64,000 bases of DNA from Streptomyces sp. NBC_00273 (GCF_036178145.1 NZ_CP108067.1:7143501-7207500); one strand, 5' to 3'. Positions 1-10,711 are shown, counted from the stretch's first letter. Translations and numbers: made by a program. Notes: generated from the letters alone by a model not told the origin.

Positions 1-644
1 TGGTCTCCGGGGCGACCTGCGACGCGGAGGCGGCCTGGCGCGGCGCCTTCCTGGCCCACGGCTCGCTCACCGAGCCGGGTCGGTCCTCCTCCCTGGAGGT
101 CACCTGCCCCGGCCCGGAGGCCGCCCTGGCCCTGGTGGGTGCCGCCCGCAGGCTGTCCATCGCGGCCAAGGCGCGCGAGGTGCGCGGAGTGGACCGGGTC
201 GTGGTCCGCGACGGCGACGCGATCGGGGCGCTGCTGACCCGGCTCGGCGCGCACGAGTCGGTCCTGGCCTGGGAGGAGCGGCGGATGCGGCGCGAGGTGC
301 GCGCCACCGCCAACCGCCTGGCCAACTTCGACGACGCCAACCTGCGCCGCTCGGCGCGGGCCGCGGTGGCCGCCGGAGCCCGCGTGCAGCGCGCGCTGGA
401 GATCCTCGGCGAGGAGGTCCCCGAGCACCTGGCCGCGGCCGGCCGGCTGCGCATGGAGCACAAGCAGGCCTCCCTGGAGGAGCTGGGCGCGCTCGCCGAC
501 CCGCCGCTGACCAAGGACGCGGTCGCCGGCCGGATCCGACGCCTGCTGGCGATGGCCGACAAGCGGGCCCAGGACCTCGGTATCCCGGGCACCGAGTCGA
601 ACCTCGACCTCAGCGAAGAGATGGCCGACAACATGGCCGGTTAG
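1..644 (+). CDS. whiA: Sporulation regulator WhiA (3' end only; 5' end outside the window)
   Basis: The frame is open from base 3 and gives about 213 residues before the TAG stop. It runs from [12 protein letters not shown], typical of the end of the LAGLIDADG-like N-terminal domain, into the C-terminal helix-turn-helix, which contains [20 protein letters not shown]. WhiA is a DNA-binding protein that acts with WhiB to stop aerial growth and start septation in sporulating Streptomyces. In actinobacteria it normally closes a uvrC-yvcK-whiA block, which would lie to the left here. A strong hairpin follows the stop. The assignment rests on conserved sequence that I recognise. The first methionine visible in the frame (base 135) is internal, not the start. 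Confidence 0.93.
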   Translation, partial: VSGATCDAEAAWRGAFLAHGSLTEPGRSSSLEVTCPGPEAALALVGAARRLSIAAKAREVRGVDRVVVRDGDAIGALLTRLGAHESVLAWEERRMRREVRATANRLANFDDANLRRSARAAVAAGARVQRALEILGEEVPEHLAAAGRLRMEHKQASLEELGALADPPLTKDAVAGRIRRLLAMADKRAQDLGIPGTESNLDLSEEMADNMAG

Positions 645-661
645 TCCGTCCCGTACGGCTG

Positions 662-696
662 AAGGGGCTCGCACGATCACTCGTGCGGGCCCCTTT
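662..696 (+). terminator. Intrinsic terminator after whiA
   Basis: The arms AAGGGGC-TCGCACGA and TCGTGCG-GGCCCCTT pair around a TCAC loop about 18 bases after the whiA stop and end in TTT. The stem is nearly perfect and separates whiA from the carboxypeptidase gene. Confidence 0.8.
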
Positions 697-782
697 GCCG
701 CACGCCCCATTGACATGAGCATGGGCCGGTCTTGAGTCTGGCGTCCGAACGCTTTCGTGGCAGACGACGCCCAGGGGGGCAC

Positions 783-3743
783 ATGAGTCACCGCGCGAGA
801 TCGATCCTCGCCGCAAGCGCACTCGTCTTCGGAACCACACTCGCCGTGCTACCCGCCGCGGCCCAGGCCCAGCCGGGACCCGGCGCCGCATCCGGCGCCG
901 ACGAGGTACGCGTCTACGACGCCGACATCACCCGGGAGCAGGTCCCGCTGGTCCTCGCCGCGGGGCAGGACGCGCACGAGCTCACCGAACGGGCCCCGGA
1001 GACCGGCACCGCCCGCGTCGAGCTCTTCCTCAGCGGCGGCCAGGCCGAGGAACTCGCGGCCCAGGGCGTCAAGCTGGCCGAGCGCAAGGTCCCCGCCCAG
1101 GGCCTGGCCCGTGCCAAGGCCGCCGGGGACGGGGTGTTCCGTCCGTACAGCGGCAAGGGCGGTCTCCAGGAGGAGATCCTGCGGACCGCGCAGGAGAACC
1201 CGGGGCTCACCAAGGTCGTCTCCATCGGCAAGACCGTCCAGGGCAAGGACATCCTCGCCCTGAAGGTCAGCAAGAACGCCAAGAAGACCAAGGACGGTGA
1301 CAAGCCGTCGGTCCTCTACATGTCCAACCAGCACGCCCGTGAGTGGATCACCCCCGAGATGACCCGGCGGCTGATGCACCACACGCTCGACAACTACGGC
1401 AAGGACCCGCGGATCACCAAGCTGGTGGACTCCAGCGAGCTGTGGTTCCTGCTCTCCGCCAACCCGGACGGGTACGACTACACGCACGCGGCCGACGGCC
1501 AGCGGCTGTGGCGCAAGAACCTGCGCGACAACAACGGTGACGGGAAGACCGGCCCCGGCGACGGGGTCGACCTCAACCGGAACTTCGCCTTCAAGTGGGG
1601 CTACGACAACGAGGGCTCCTCGCCGACCCAGGCGAACGAGACCTACCGGGGCCCGAGCGCCTCCTCCGAGCCCGAGACCGTCGCCCTCGACCGCTTCGAG
1701 AAGCGCATCGGCTTCGAGTACGCCGTCAACTACCACTCCGCCGCCGAACTGATCCTCTACGGCGTGGGCTGGCAGGTCGCCACCCCCACCCCCGACGACG
1801 TCGCCTACAAGGCGCTCGCCGGCACCCCGGAGAACCCCGCCGTCCCGGGCTACTACCCGCAGGTCTCCTCCGAGCTCTACACCACCAACGGCGAGGCCGA
1901 CGGCCACGCCTCCAACGTCAACGGCACCATGATGTTCACGCCGGAGATGACCACCTGCCAGACCGCCTCGGCGAGCGACCCGAACGACCAGTGGCAGCCC
2001 GAGGACTGCGCCTCCGGCTTCAACTTCCCGGACGACGAGAAGCTCATCCAGGCGGAGTTCGCCAAGAACGTCCCCTTCGCCCTCTCCGTCGGCGAGAGCG
2101 CCGCGCACCCGGACCGCCCGTCCTCCTCGGTCGGCCTGAGCGCCGCGGACTTCACCGTGGACGCCTTCGCCACGTCCTACGCCGCCCGCGGCGAGGACCA
2201 GACGGTCTCCGTCACGGCCCGCAAGGCGCTGAAGGACAAGGAACTCAACTTCCGGATCAACGGCGGCCGCACGCACGACGAGGACCTGCGGCCCTGGAAG
2301 GGCGGCGAGGTCTACGGCGGCGACGACAACAACTGGTTCGACGAGTACCGCGCCGAGGTCGACGGCGCGAAGCCCGGTGACAAGGTCGAGGTCTGGTTCA
2401 CCGGCCGCGACCGCTCCGGCAAGCAGGTCTCCAGCGAGCACTTCACGTACACGGTGGCCGAGCGGCCGCGCGCGGACGTCCTGGTGATCGCGGAAGAGGG
2501 GGCCAAGGCCCAGCACGCCCAGACCTACGTCGACGCCCTGCGCGCCAACGGCAAATCCGCGGCGGTCTGGGACGTCGCCGTCCAGGGCGCCCCGCACCAC
2601 CTCGGCGTCCTCTCCCACTTCGGTACGGCCGTCCACTACACGGGGGCCAAGACCCCCGGCGGCGACACCCAATTGGCGGTGCGCGACTTCCTGAACGAGG
2701 GCGGCAAGCTGATCGAGGCCGGCGAGCTGGCGGGTGGCAACGCCCAGGTCGGCCGCGCCGTGACCAACGACTTCAGCCAGTACTGGCTCGGTGCGTACAG
2801 CCGGACGAGCACCGCCGGAGCCACCGGCTTCGCCGGCGCCGGCGCCCTGAACGGCGCCCGGGGCAACGTCGGGGACGCCGCGGGCAACCCGCTGAACGCC
2901 CCCGGCGGGTACACCGTGACCTCCGAGACGCTGGCGCCCGCACAGTTCCCGCAGTTCAAGAGCGCCCAGGCGGGAGCCTTCACCGGGGTCGTGAACCCGT
3001 ACGCCCCCTACGCCGGCACCGGCATGGCCGCGGCCCTGCACGCCGACGACGACTGGAAGCGCCTCGTCCGCACGATCGACCTCACCGGGGTCACCGCGGC
3101 CGACCAGCCGCAGCTGAAGCTGGCGCTCAACTGGAACGTCGAGGAGGGCTACGACCACGCCGCGCTGGAGGCCCGGACCGCCGGCGGCGACGACTGGACC
3201 ACCCTGCCGGACGCGGGCGGCCTGAGCAGCTCCGCCGTCCCCGAGGAATGCGCGGCCGGGTTCTTCGTCAACGGACACCCGTTCCTGCGCCACTACCTCA
3301 CGCTCGGCGCCGCCGGCTGCACCCCGCAGGGCACCAGCGGCACGTGGAACAGCTTCACCGGCTCCTCCGGCGGCTGGAAGCAGGTCTCCTTCGATCTGAG
3401 CGCCTACGCCGGCAAGAGCGTTGAGCTCTCGCTCTCCTACATCACCGACCCGGGCTCGGGCGGCCGCGGCGTCTTCGCGGACGAGGCCCGCCTCTCCGTC
3501 AAGGGCGCGGACCAGCCCGTAGAGGGATTCGAGACGTCCCTCGGAGCCTGGACGGCACAGACCGCACCGGCCGGAAGTCCCGAGGTTCCCGGCGAATGGG
3601 CCCGGTCCGGGGAACTGTTCAAGTCCTACGCTGCGGTCACCACGCGTGACACGGTGTTGCTGGGCTTCGGCCTGGAGCACATGCCCACCGCGGCGGACCG
3701 TGCCCTACTCATCGGTAAGGCGCTGCGCACACTGCACCGCTGA
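783..3743 (+). CDS. Secreted M14-family zinc carboxypeptidase, multidomain
   Basis: This is a 986-residue exported metallopeptidase predicted to remove C-terminal residues from extracellular peptides. The ATG at 783 follows an AGGGGGG ribosome site and starts a signal peptide (RARSILAASALVFGTTLA, then AAAQA). The M14 zinc site is intact: H184 and E187 in NQHAREW, H318 in NYHSAAEL, and the catalytic glutamate E388 in MFTPEMTT. The DLNRNF motif is also present. Residues beyond about 440 form a long extension with an Ig-like part and a jelly-roll or MAM-like part (for example WNVEEGYDHAAL and SLSYITDPG), as in large Streptomyces M14 enzymes. The frame extends 17 codons further upstream, but those codons have no ribosome site. 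Strong hairpins flank the gene, so it is probably monocistronic. Confidence 0.92.
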   Translation: MSHRARSILAASALVFGTTLAVLPAAAQAQPGPGAASGADEVRVYDADITREQVPLVLAAGQDAHELTERAPETGTARVELFLSGGQAEELAAQGVKLAERKVPAQGLARAKAAGDGVFRPYSGKGGLQEEILRTAQENPGLTKVVSIGKTVQGKDILALKVSKNAKKTKDGDKPSVLYMSNQHAREWITPEMTRRLMHHTLDNYGKDPRITKLVDSSELWFLLSANPDGYDYTHAADGQRLWRKNLRDNNGDGKTGPGDGVDLNRNFAFKWGYDNEGSSPTQANETYRGPSASSEPETVALDRFEKRIGFEYAVNYHSAAELILYGVGWQVATPTPDDVAYKALAGTPENPAVPGYYPQVSSELYTTNGEADGHASNVNGTMMFTPEMTTCQTASASDPNDQWQPEDCASGFNFPDDEKLIQAEFAKNVPFALSVGESAAHPDRPSSSVGLSAADFTVDAFATSYAARGEDQTVSVTARKALKDKELNFRINGGRTHDEDLRPWKGGEVYGGDDNNWFDEYRAEVDGAKPGDKVEVWFTGRDRSGKQVSSEHFTYTVAERPRADVLVIAEEGAKAQHAQTYVDALRANGKSAAVWDVAVQGAPHHLGVLSHFGTAVHYTGAKTPGGDTQLAVRDFLNEGGKLIEAGELAGGNAQVGRAVTNDFSQYWLGAYSRTSTAGATGFAGAGALNGARGNVGDAAGNPLNAPGGYTVTSETLAPAQFPQFKSAQAGAFTGVVNPYAPYAGTGMAAALHADDDWKRLVRTIDLTGVTAADQPQLKLALNWNVEEGYDHAALEARTAGGDDWTTLPDAGGLSSSAVPEECAAGFFVNGHPFLRHYLTLGAAGCTPQGTSGTWNSFTGSSGGWKQVSFDLSAYAGKSVELSLSYITDPGSGGRGVFADEARLSVKGADQPVEGFETSLGAWTAQTAPAGSPEVPGEWARSGELFKSYAAVTTRDTVLLGFGLEHMPTAADRALLIGKALRTLHR

Positions 3744-3793
3744 TCGGAGCCCCGGTCGTCACTCACCCTGAGTGACGGGGGTCGAAGTTCGAA

Positions 3794-3824
3794 GGTCCCG
3801 TTCCGGAGTGTCCGGAACGGGACC
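3794..3824 (+). terminator. Terminator after the M14 carboxypeptidase
   Basis: Perfect 14-bp arms (GGTCCCGTTCCGGA and its complement) are separated by a 3-base GTG loop, 50 bases after the stop. It insulates the gap transcript. Confidence 0.85.
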
Positions 3825-3863
3825 CTCGCGGGAATACCCCCGGGAAGTAGGGGGAGTGTCAGG

Positions 3864-4983
<1,120 letters not shown>

Positions 4984-4991
4984 AAACGTAG

Positions 4992-5064
4992 GGCAAGGCA
5001 CCACGATGTGAAGCACAGGGTCCGAGCAGCGCGACGATGCGCCGCACGGGCCCTGTTGCTTGCC
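4992..5064 (+). other. Imperfect stem-loop in the gap-pgk spacer
   Basis: The 131-base spacer contains ACAGGGTCC (5015) facing GGGCCCTGT (ending 5056), enclosed by GGCAAG (4992) and CTTGCC (5059). The long imperfect hairpin could be a processing site or partial terminator that uncouples gap from pgk. There is no poly-T tail. Confidence 0.4.
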
Positions 5065-5114
5065 TCGTTATCCTTCCTCGCCCTTCGAGTGAAGGCTCAA
5101 AGGAGTAGAAATAC

Positions 5115-6329
5115 ATGAAGACGATCGATGAACTGCTCGCCGAAGGCGTCAAGGGCAAGCGGGTCTTCGTCCGCGCGGACCTGAACGTTCCGCTGGCCGA
5201 GGGCACCATCACCGACGACGGCCGCATCCGCGCCGTCCAGCCCACCATCGCGAAGCTCGCCGAAGCCGGCGCCCGCGTCATCGTGGCCTCGCACCTGGGT
5301 CGCCCCAAGGGCACCGGCGTCGAGCCGGCGTTCTCGCTGGCCCCGGCCGCCACGCGCCTCGGCGAACTGCTCGGTGTGGACGTGGCGTTCGCGACCGACA
5401 CCGTCGGCGCCTCCGCCAAGGAGACCGTCGCGGCCCTGGCCGACGGCCAGGTCGCCGTGATCGAGAACCTGCGCTTCAACGCCGGTGAGACCTCGAAGGA
5501 CGACGCCGAGCGCGGCGCCTTCGCGGACCAGCTCGCGGAGCTCGCCGACCTCTACGTGGGCGACGGCTTCGGCGCCGTGCACCGGGGGCACGCCTCGGTC
5601 TTCGACCTCCCGGCCCGCCTCCCGCACGGGGCCGGCTACCTCATCGCCACCGAGGTCGGCGTCCTGAAGAAGCTGACCGCCGAGGTCGAGCGCCCGTACG
5701 TGGTGGTCCTCGGCGGTGCCAAGGTCTCCGACAAGCTCGCCGTCATCGACGAGCTGCTCGGCAAGGCCGACCGCATCCTCATCGGCGGCGGCATGGCCTA
5801 CACCTTCCTCTACGCCAAGGGCTACGAGGTCGGCATCTCCCTGCTCCAGAAGGACCAGGTGGACAAGGTCAAGGAGTACATGGAGCGCGCCGAGAAGACC
5901 GGCGTCGAGCTGGTCCTCCCGGTCGACGTGCTGGTCTCCTCGGAGTTCCCGGACCTCAAGGGCAAGACCCCGGCCACCTTCGAGACCGTCGACGCGGACA
6001 AGATCCCCGCCGACAAGGAGGGCCTGGACATCGGCCCCGAGACGCGCGAGCTGTACGCGTCGAAGATCGCCGATGCCAAGACCGTCTTCTGGAACGGTCC
6101 GGTGGGCGTCTTCGAGCACCCCGACTACGCCGGGGGCACCACGGCGATCGCCCAGGCCCTGCTCGACAGCAGCGCCTTCACCGTCGTCGGCGGTGGCGAC
6201 AGTGCCGCCGCGGTCCGCATCCTGGGCTTCGACGAGAATGCATTCGGCCACATCTCGACCGGTGGCGGCGCCTCCCTCGAATACCTCGAGGGCAAGACGC
6301 TCCCCGGCCTCGCCGCCCTGGAGGGCTGA
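5115..6329 (+). CDS. pgk: Phosphoglycerate kinase
   Basis: This enzyme transfers the acyl phosphate of 1,3-bisphosphoglycerate to ADP, the first ATP-yielding step of lower glycolysis. The 404-residue protein has the N-terminal signature RVFVRADLNVPL, the substrate motif SHLGRPKG, and the C-terminal nucleotide motif GGGDSAAA followed by STGGGASLEYLEG. The ATG follows AAAGGAGTAG with good spacing. tpiA begins 6 bases after its stop, so the two are almost certainly cotranscribed. Confidence 0.97.
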   Translation: MKTIDELLAEGVKGKRVFVRADLNVPLAEGTITDDGRIRAVQPTIAKLAEAGARVIVASHLGRPKGTGVEPAFSLAPAATRLGELLGVDVAFATDTVGASAKETVAALADGQVAVIENLRFNAGETSKDDAERGAFADQLAELADLYVGDGFGAVHRGHASVFDLPARLPHGAGYLIATEVGVLKKLTAEVERPYVVVLGGAKVSDKLAVIDELLGKADRILIGGGMAYTFLYAKGYEVGISLLQKDQVDKVKEYMERAEKTGVELVLPVDVLVSSEFPDLKGKTPATFETVDADKIPADKEGLDIGPETRELYASKIADAKTVFWNGPVGVFEHPDYAGGTTAIAQALLDSSAFTVVGGGDSAAAVRILGFDENAFGHISTGGGASLEYLEGKTLPGLAALEG

Positions 6330-6335
6330 ACCCGT

Positions 6336-7112
6336 ATGACCACGCGCACCCCGCTCATGGCGGGCAACTGGAAGATGAACCTCAACCACCTCGAGGCCAT
6401 CGCCCACGTCCAGAAGCTCGCCTTCGCCCTCGCCGACAAGGACTACGACGCCGTCGAGGTCGCGGTCCTGCCGCCCTTCGTCGACCTGCGCTCGGTCCAG
6501 ACCCTGGTCGACGGCGACAAGCTGAAGATCAAGTACGGCGCCCAGGACATCTCCGCGCACGACTCCGGCGCCTACACCGGTGAGATCTCCGGCCCGATGC
6601 TGTCGAAGCTGAAGTGCACGTTCGTGGCCGTCGGCCACAGCGAGCGCCGCCAGTACCACGGCGAGAGCGACGAGATCTGCAACGCCAAGGTGAAGGCCGC
6701 CTTCCGGCACGGGATCACCCCGATCCTGTGCGTCGGAGAGGGCCTGGACATCCGCAAGGCCGGCCAGCAGGTCCCCTACACGCTGAGCCAGCTCGACGGC
6801 GGCCTGGAAGGCGTCCCGGCCGACCAGGTCGAGTCCATCGTGATCGCCTACGAGCCCGTCTGGGCCATCGGGACCGGCGAGGTCGCCACCCCCGACGACG
6901 CCCAGGAGGTCTGCGGGGCGATCCGCGGCCGCCTCGCCGAGCTGTACTCGCAGGAGCTGGCCGACAAGGTCCGCATCCAGTACGGCGGCTCCGTGAAGTC
7001 CGGGAACATCGCGGCGATCATGGCCCAGCCCGACGTCGACGGCGCCCTGATCGGCGGCGCGGCGCTGGACGCGGAGGAGTTCGTCAAGATCGTCCGCTTC
7101 CGCGACCAGTGA
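6336..7112 (+). CDS. tpiA: Triosephosphate isomerase
   Basis: This is a TIM-barrel enzyme interconverting dihydroxyacetone phosphate and glyceraldehyde 3-phosphate. Its 258 residues include the N-terminal GNWKMN with the substrate-binding lysine, the electrophilic H101 in GHSERR, the catalytic base E173 in [11 protein letters not shown] (which also begins the flexible loop), and the phosphate-binding GGSVKSGN. Its ribosome site GGAGG overlaps the end of pgk, which suggests translational coupling. A long hairpin follows the gene. Confidence 0.97.
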   Translation: MTTRTPLMAGNWKMNLNHLEAIAHVQKLAFALADKDYDAVEVAVLPPFVDLRSVQTLVDGDKLKIKYGAQDISAHDSGAYTGEISGPMLSKLKCTFVAVGHSERRQYHGESDEICNAKVKAAFRHGITPILCVGEGLDIRKAGQQVPYTLSQLDGGLEGVPADQVESIVIAYEPVWAIGTGEVATPDDAQEVCGAIRGRLAELYSQELADKVRIQYGGSVKSGNIAAIMAQPDVDGALIGGAALDAEEFVKIVRFRDQ

Positions 7113-7145
7113 GTATGCGGTAGGGCGGATCCGTCGTACCCTTGC

Positions 7146-7181
7146 GGGGGCCAGAGGCTGATGCATCAGCCCCTGGCCCCC
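7146..7181 (+). terminator. Long hairpin between tpiA and secG
   Basis: GGGGGCCAG-A-GGCTGAT pairs with ATCAGCC-C-CTGGCCCCC around a GC turn, with one A-C mismatch. It probably terminates or attenuates the glycolytic transcript. There is no clear T tract, so read-through into secG is possible. Confidence 0.7.
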
Positions 7182-7236
7182 GTGCACATCTCGCAATGCC
7201 GGAAAGCCCGAAAAAGCCAGAAAGTAGGAATCAGCC

Positions 7237-7473
7237 GTGATTATGGGGTTCTCGATCGCCCTGATCGTCTTCAGCGCCCTGCTGATGCTGCTCGTGCTGA
7301 TGCACAAGGGCAAGGGCGGCGGCCTCTCCGACATGTTCGGCGGCGGTATGCAGTCGTCGGTCGGCGGTTCCTCCGTCGCGGAGCGCAACCTGGACCGCAT
7401 CACCGTGGTCGTCGGTCTGCTGTGGTTCGCGTGCATCGTCGCGCTCGGTCTGCTGACGAAGTCGAGCACCTGA
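7237..7473 (+). CDS. secG: Preprotein translocase subunit SecG
   Basis: This 78-residue inner-membrane protein is the small stimulatory subunit of the SecYEG channel. Two hydrophobic helices are visible (about residues 3-22 and 52-70), joined by a glycine-rich cytoplasmic loop KGKGGGLSDMFGGG. That is the standard SecG layout and length. The GTG start reads GTG-ATT-ATG, and the preceding AGTAGGAATC is a plausible ribosome site. The position directly after tpiA is conserved across actinobacteria. Confidence 0.93.
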   Translation: MIMGFSIALIVFSALLMLLVLMHKGKGGGLSDMFGGGMQSSVGGSSVAERNLDRITVVVGLLWFACIVALGLLTKSST

Positions 7474-7509
7474 CCGTTCTGGCCATTCCGGCAGTCCGGT
7501 CGGCACCGC

Positions 7510-7530
7510 CCGGCCTATCATGAGGGCCGG
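7510..7530 (+). terminator. Probable terminator after secG
   Basis: CCGGCC (7510-7515) and GGCCGG (7525-7530) flank a 9-base loop, 37 bases after the secG stop. The arms are short, so confidence is moderate. Confidence 0.45.
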
Positions 7531-7562
7531 CGTCCATCGCGTGGAATCAGTAACTCCGCTCA

Positions 7563-7591
7563 CTGGACGTGCGTTGGGCCTTACGTAGACT
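7563..7591 (+). promoter_or_regulatory. Possible HrdB-type promoter of the RbpA-family gene
   Basis: CTGGAC (7563-7568), a 17-base spacer and TAGACT (7586-7591) resemble the TTGAC/TAGRRT vegetative promoter of Streptomyces. It lies 64 bases before the GTG start. The -35 match is only partial. A leader inverted repeat, CCGCGG (7600) facing CCGCGG (7624), lies downstream. Confidence 0.35.
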
Positions 7592-7654
7592 TGGGCGCTC
7601 CGCGGCGGAATTCCACTCACCTTCCGCGGCACCATCACGCAGGGAGTTACGACC

Positions 7655-7990
7655 GTGGCAAGTGGCAACGCGATCCGTGGTAGCCGGGTCGGAGCGGGGC
7701 CGATGGGTGAGGCGGAGCGCGGCGAGTCCGCGCCCCGCCTGCGCATCTCCTTCTGGTGCTCGAACGGGCACGAGACGCAGCCGAGCTTCGCCAGCGATGC
7801 GCAGGTGCCGGACACCTGGGACTGCCCGCGCTGCGGGTTCCCGGCCGGCCAGGACCGGGACAACCCGCCCGCGCCGCCGCGCACCGAGCCGTACAAGACG
7901 CACCTGGCGTACGTACGGGAACGGCGCTCGGACGCCGACGGCGAGGCGATCCTCGCCGAGGCGCTCGCCAAGCTCCGCGGCGAGATCTGA
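7655..7990 (+). CDS. RbpA-family RNA polymerase-binding protein (RbpA paralogue)
   Basis: This 111-residue protein resembles RbpA, the actinobacterial factor that binds RNA polymerase and group 1/2 sigma factors and stimulates open-complex formation. The N-terminal GNAIRGSRVG matches the RbpA start. A zinc-ribbon-like core follows (CSNGHE, then CPRCG), and a charged C-terminal helix (THLAYVRERRSDADGEAI) matches the sigma-interacting region. Streptomyces has the main RbpA plus a paralogue that I recall being called RbpB. The location between secG and pgi points to the paralogue, but I cannot prove this. The GTG follows CAGGGAGTTACGACC. Confidence 0.8.
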   Translation: MASGNAIRGSRVGAGPMGEAERGESAPRLRISFWCSNGHETQPSFASDAQVPDTWDCPRCGFPAGQDRDNPPAPPRTEPYKTHLAYVRERRSDADGEAILAEALAKLRGEI

Positions 7991-8012
7991 GACGGCTCGA
8001 AGCATGTGGCAC

Positions 8013-8057
8013 GAGGCCCGGTGACACAGGAACTTCTCCTGTGTCACCGGGCCTCTT
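8013..8057 (+). terminator. Strong terminator after the RbpA-family gene
   Basis: Perfect 19-bp arms beginning GAGGCCCGGTGACAC are separated by a 5-base ACTTC loop and followed by TT. It ends the transcript before pgi. Confidence 0.88.
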
Positions 8058-8131
8058 CGTGTGCGTTCTGCCGCTTGTGATCCCTTAAGTTGGTGAACGG
8101 CGGGGCACGACAGGACGGAAGAAGTGGGTTG

Positions 8132-9796
8132 ATGTCCGAGATGAACGCAGGCACGCGCACGAAGTTGAACCGGACGCCGGAGTGGCTTGCCCTCGGCAAG
8201 CACCGGGAGGAGTTCGGGCAGACGCATCTGCGGGAACTGTTCGAGCAGAATCCCGGCCGCGGCGCCGGCTACACCCTGCAGGTCGGGGACCTGCACATCG
8301 ACTACTCGAAGCACCTCGTCACCGACGAGACGCTCGCGCTGCTGCGCGAGCTGGCCGAGGCAACGGGCGTGGCCGAGCTGCGCGAGGCGATGTTCCGCGG
8401 CGAGAAGATCAATACGACCGAGGACCGGGCGGTGCTGCACACCGCCCTGCGCGCACCGGCGGACACCGTCGTCGAGGTCGACGGCGAGGACGTCGTCCCG
8501 GGCGTGCACGCCGTCCTCGACAAGATGGCGGACTTCGCCGACCGGATCAGGTCGGGAGCGTGGACCGGCTTCACCGGCCAGCGCATCAAGAACGTCGTCA
8601 ACATCGGCATCGGCGGCTCCGACCTCGGTCCGGCCATGGCGTACGAGGCCCTGCGCGCCTTCACCGACCGCGATCTGACGGTGCGTTTCGTCTCCAACGT
8701 CGACGGCGCGGACCTGCACGAGGCCGTGCGGGACCTGGACCCGGCCGAGACGCTGTTCATCATCGCCTCCAAGACCTTCACCACCATCGAGACCATCACC
8801 AACGCCACCTCGGCGCGCGGTTGGCTGCTCGCCGGGCTGGGCGGCGACCAGACGGCCGTGGCCCGGCACTTCGTGGCGCTGTCCACCAACGCCGAGAAGG
8901 TCACCGACTTCGGCATCGATCCGGCCAACATGTTCGGGTTCTGGGACTGGGTCGGCGGACGCTACTCCTTCGACTCCGCCATCGGCCTCTCGCTGATGAT
9001 CGCGATCGGCCCGGCCGCCTTCCGTGAGATGCTCGGCGGCTTCCACGCCATGGACGAGCACTTCCGCACGGCGCCCGCGCACGAGAACGCGCCGCTGCTG
9101 ATGGGCCTGTTGGGGATCTGGTACGGCGCCTTCTTCGACGCCCAGTCGCACGCGGTGCTCCCGTACAGCCACTACCTCTCGCGGTTCACGGCGTACTTGC
9201 AGCAGCTCGACATGGAGTCCAACGGCAAGTCCGTGGACCGCGACGGCAATCCCGTGGAGTGGCAGACGGGCCCGGTGGTCTGGGGCACGCCCGGCACCAA
9301 CGGGCAGCACGCCTACTACCAGCTGATCCACCAGGGGACGAAGGTGATCCCCGCGGACTTCATCGGCTTCGCCCGGCCGGTGGCGGAGCTGGAGGCGGCC
9401 CCGGCGGCCCAGCACGACCTGCTGATGGCGAACTTCTTCGCGCAGACCCAGGCGCTGGCCTTCGGCAAGACGGCGGACGAGGTGCGGGCGGAAGGCGCCC
9501 CGGAGTCGCTGGTCCCGCACAAGACCTTCCACGGGAACCACCCGACGACCACCATCCTGGCGGGGGAGCTCTCCCCGGCGGTGCTGGGCCAGCTGATCGC
9601 GCTCTACGAGCACAAGGTGTTCGTCCAGGGCGCGGTGTGGAACATCGACTCCTTCGACCAGTGGGGCGTCGAACTCGGCAAGGTGCTCGCCAAGCGGGTC
9701 GAGCCCGCGCTGACCGAGGGCGCCGACGTGCCGGGGCTGGACGCCTCGACGAAGGCACTCGTGGCCACGTACCGGAAGCTGCGCGGCCGTAGCTGA
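8132..9796 (+). CDS. pgi: Glucose-6-phosphate isomerase
   Basis: This enzyme interconverts glucose 6-phosphate and fructose 6-phosphate and links glycolysis to the pentose phosphate genes next door. The 554-residue protein has the sugar-isomerase motif [11 protein letters not shown], the first family signature [20 protein letters not shown], and the second signature beginning [18 protein letters not shown] start it at ATG 8132, behind GGAAGAAG. A second ATG at 8141 is possible, and a 14-codon upstream extension has no ribosome site. It converges on pgl, with a 23-bp terminator shared between them. Confidence 0.96.
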   Translation: MSEMNAGTRTKLNRTPEWLALGKHREEFGQTHLRELFEQNPGRGAGYTLQVGDLHIDYSKHLVTDETLALLRELAEATGVAELREAMFRGEKINTTEDRAVLHTALRAPADTVVEVDGEDVVPGVHAVLDKMADFADRIRSGAWTGFTGQRIKNVVNIGIGGSDLGPAMAYEALRAFTDRDLTVRFVSNVDGADLHEAVRDLDPAETLFIIASKTFTTIETITNATSARGWLLAGLGGDQTAVARHFVALSTNAEKVTDFGIDPANMFGFWDWVGGRYSFDSAIGLSLMIAIGPAAFREMLGGFHAMDEHFRTAPAHENAPLLMGLLGIWYGAFFDAQSHAVLPYSHYLSRFTAYLQQLDMESNGKSVDRDGNPVEWQTGPVVWGTPGTNGQHAYYQLIHQGTKVIPADFIGFARPVAELEAAPAAQHDLLMANFFAQTQALAFGKTADEVRAEGAPESLVPHKTFHGNHPTTTILAGELSPAVLGQLIALYEHKVFVQGAVWNIDSFDQWGVELGKVLAKRVEPALTEGADVPGLDASTKALVATYRKLRGRS

Positions 9797-9803
9797 CGCC
9801 GGA

Positions 9804-9853
9804 GAACGGCGATGGGCCCGCTCCCCCTCGGGGGAGCGGGCCCATCGCCGTTC
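9804..9853. terminator. Bidirectional terminator between pgi and pgl
   Basis: Perfect 23-bp arms starting GAACGGCGATGGGCCCG enclose a CTCG tetraloop. It begins 7 bases after the pgi stop and 13 bases beyond the end of the convergent pgl, so it can serve both. Confidence 0.92.
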
Positions 9854-9866
9854 AGGCCGACCCCGG

Positions 9867-10655
9867 TCAGGAAGAGGCCGGGGGGTACATGCCGGTCGGG
9901 AGCTTGGCCGCCGCCGCGCGGTCCAAGAGCCACAGGGTGCGGGAGCGGCCGTACGCCGCCGCGGCCGGGGCCTGGACCTCGCCCGCGCCGCCGAGGGCCA
10001 GGGAGACCGCCCCGGCCTTGTCCTCGCCCGCGGCCAGCAGCCAGACCTCACGGGCCGCCCGGATCGCCGGGAGCGTGAGCGAGATCCGGGTGGGCGGGGG
10101 CTTCGGGGCGCCGTGCACGCCGACCACCGTGCGCTCGGTCTCGCGGGCCGCCGGGTGCTCCGGGAACAGCGAGGCCACGTGCGTGTCCGGGCCGACGCCC
10201 AGCATCAGCACGTCGAACCGGGGGACCGGACCGTGGTCCTCCGGTCCGGCCGCCTTCGCCAGCTCGGCGGCGTAGGAGGCCGCCGCGGCGTCCACGTCGC
10301 CGCCGTACGGGCCGTCCGAGGCGGGCATCACGTGCACCCGGGCGGGGTCCACCGGGACCGAGTCCAGGAGGGCCTCGCGGGCCTGGGTGTGGTTGCGCTC
10401 GGGGTCGTCGGCGGGGACGTACCGCTCGTCACCCCACCACAGGTCCAGCCGGGACCAGTCGATCGCGTCCCGCGCCGGGGCGGCGGCCAGTGCCGCGAGC
10501 AGGCCGTTGCCGTTGCGTCCGCCGGTGAGGACGACGGACGCGGTGCCGCGGGCCGTCTGCGCGTCCACGATCTTCGTGATGAGCCGGGCCGCGGTGGCCT
10601 GCGCCATCAGCTCCTTGTCCCGGTGGACGACGACCTGGGGAGTCGTCATACCCAT
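9867..10655 (-). CDS. pgl: 6-phosphogluconolactonase
   Basis: This enzyme hydrolyses 6-phosphogluconolactone, the product of glucose-6-phosphate dehydrogenase. The 262-residue protein shows the DevB/NagB-like fold motifs VVLTGGRNGNGLL, WWGDERYVPADDPERN and LMLGVGPDTHVASLFPEH. It is the last gene of the tkt-tal-zwf-opcA-pgl operon. Two ATGs lie 6 bases apart (10655 and 10649). AGAAGG is best placed for the upstream one. A 147-base spacer holding a dispersed repeat separates it from opcA. Confidence 0.94.
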   Translation of the reverse strand: MGMTTPQVVVHRDKELMAQATAARLITKIVDAQTARGTASVVLTGGRNGNGLLAALAAAPARDAIDWSRLDLWWGDERYVPADDPERNHTQAREALLDSVPVDPARVHVMPASDGPYGGDVDAAAASYAAELAKAAGPEDHGPVPRFDVLMLGVGPDTHVASLFPEHPAARETERTVVGVHGAPKPPPTRISLTLPAIRAAREVWLLAAGEDKAGAVSLALGGAGEVQAPAAAAYGRSRTLWLLDRAAAAKLPTGMYPPASS

Positions 10656-10711
10656 GTGCTGCCGCCTTCTTGGTAGTGCGGGTGGTACGGGCACCGCTGC
10701 CCGGACCCGGT

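Noticed and set aside
849..3680. 943-codon open frame on the minus strand
   Set aside because: It is exactly antisense to the carboxypeptidase. Its composition is low-complexity G/A/V/L/D, typical of GC-rich reverse-frame shadows, and no motif is present.
5097..7469. 790-codon minus-strand open frame across pgk, tpiA and secG
   Set aside because: It spans three genes with clear enzymatic motifs on the plus strand. The translated sequence is a D/V/G/L-rich shadow.
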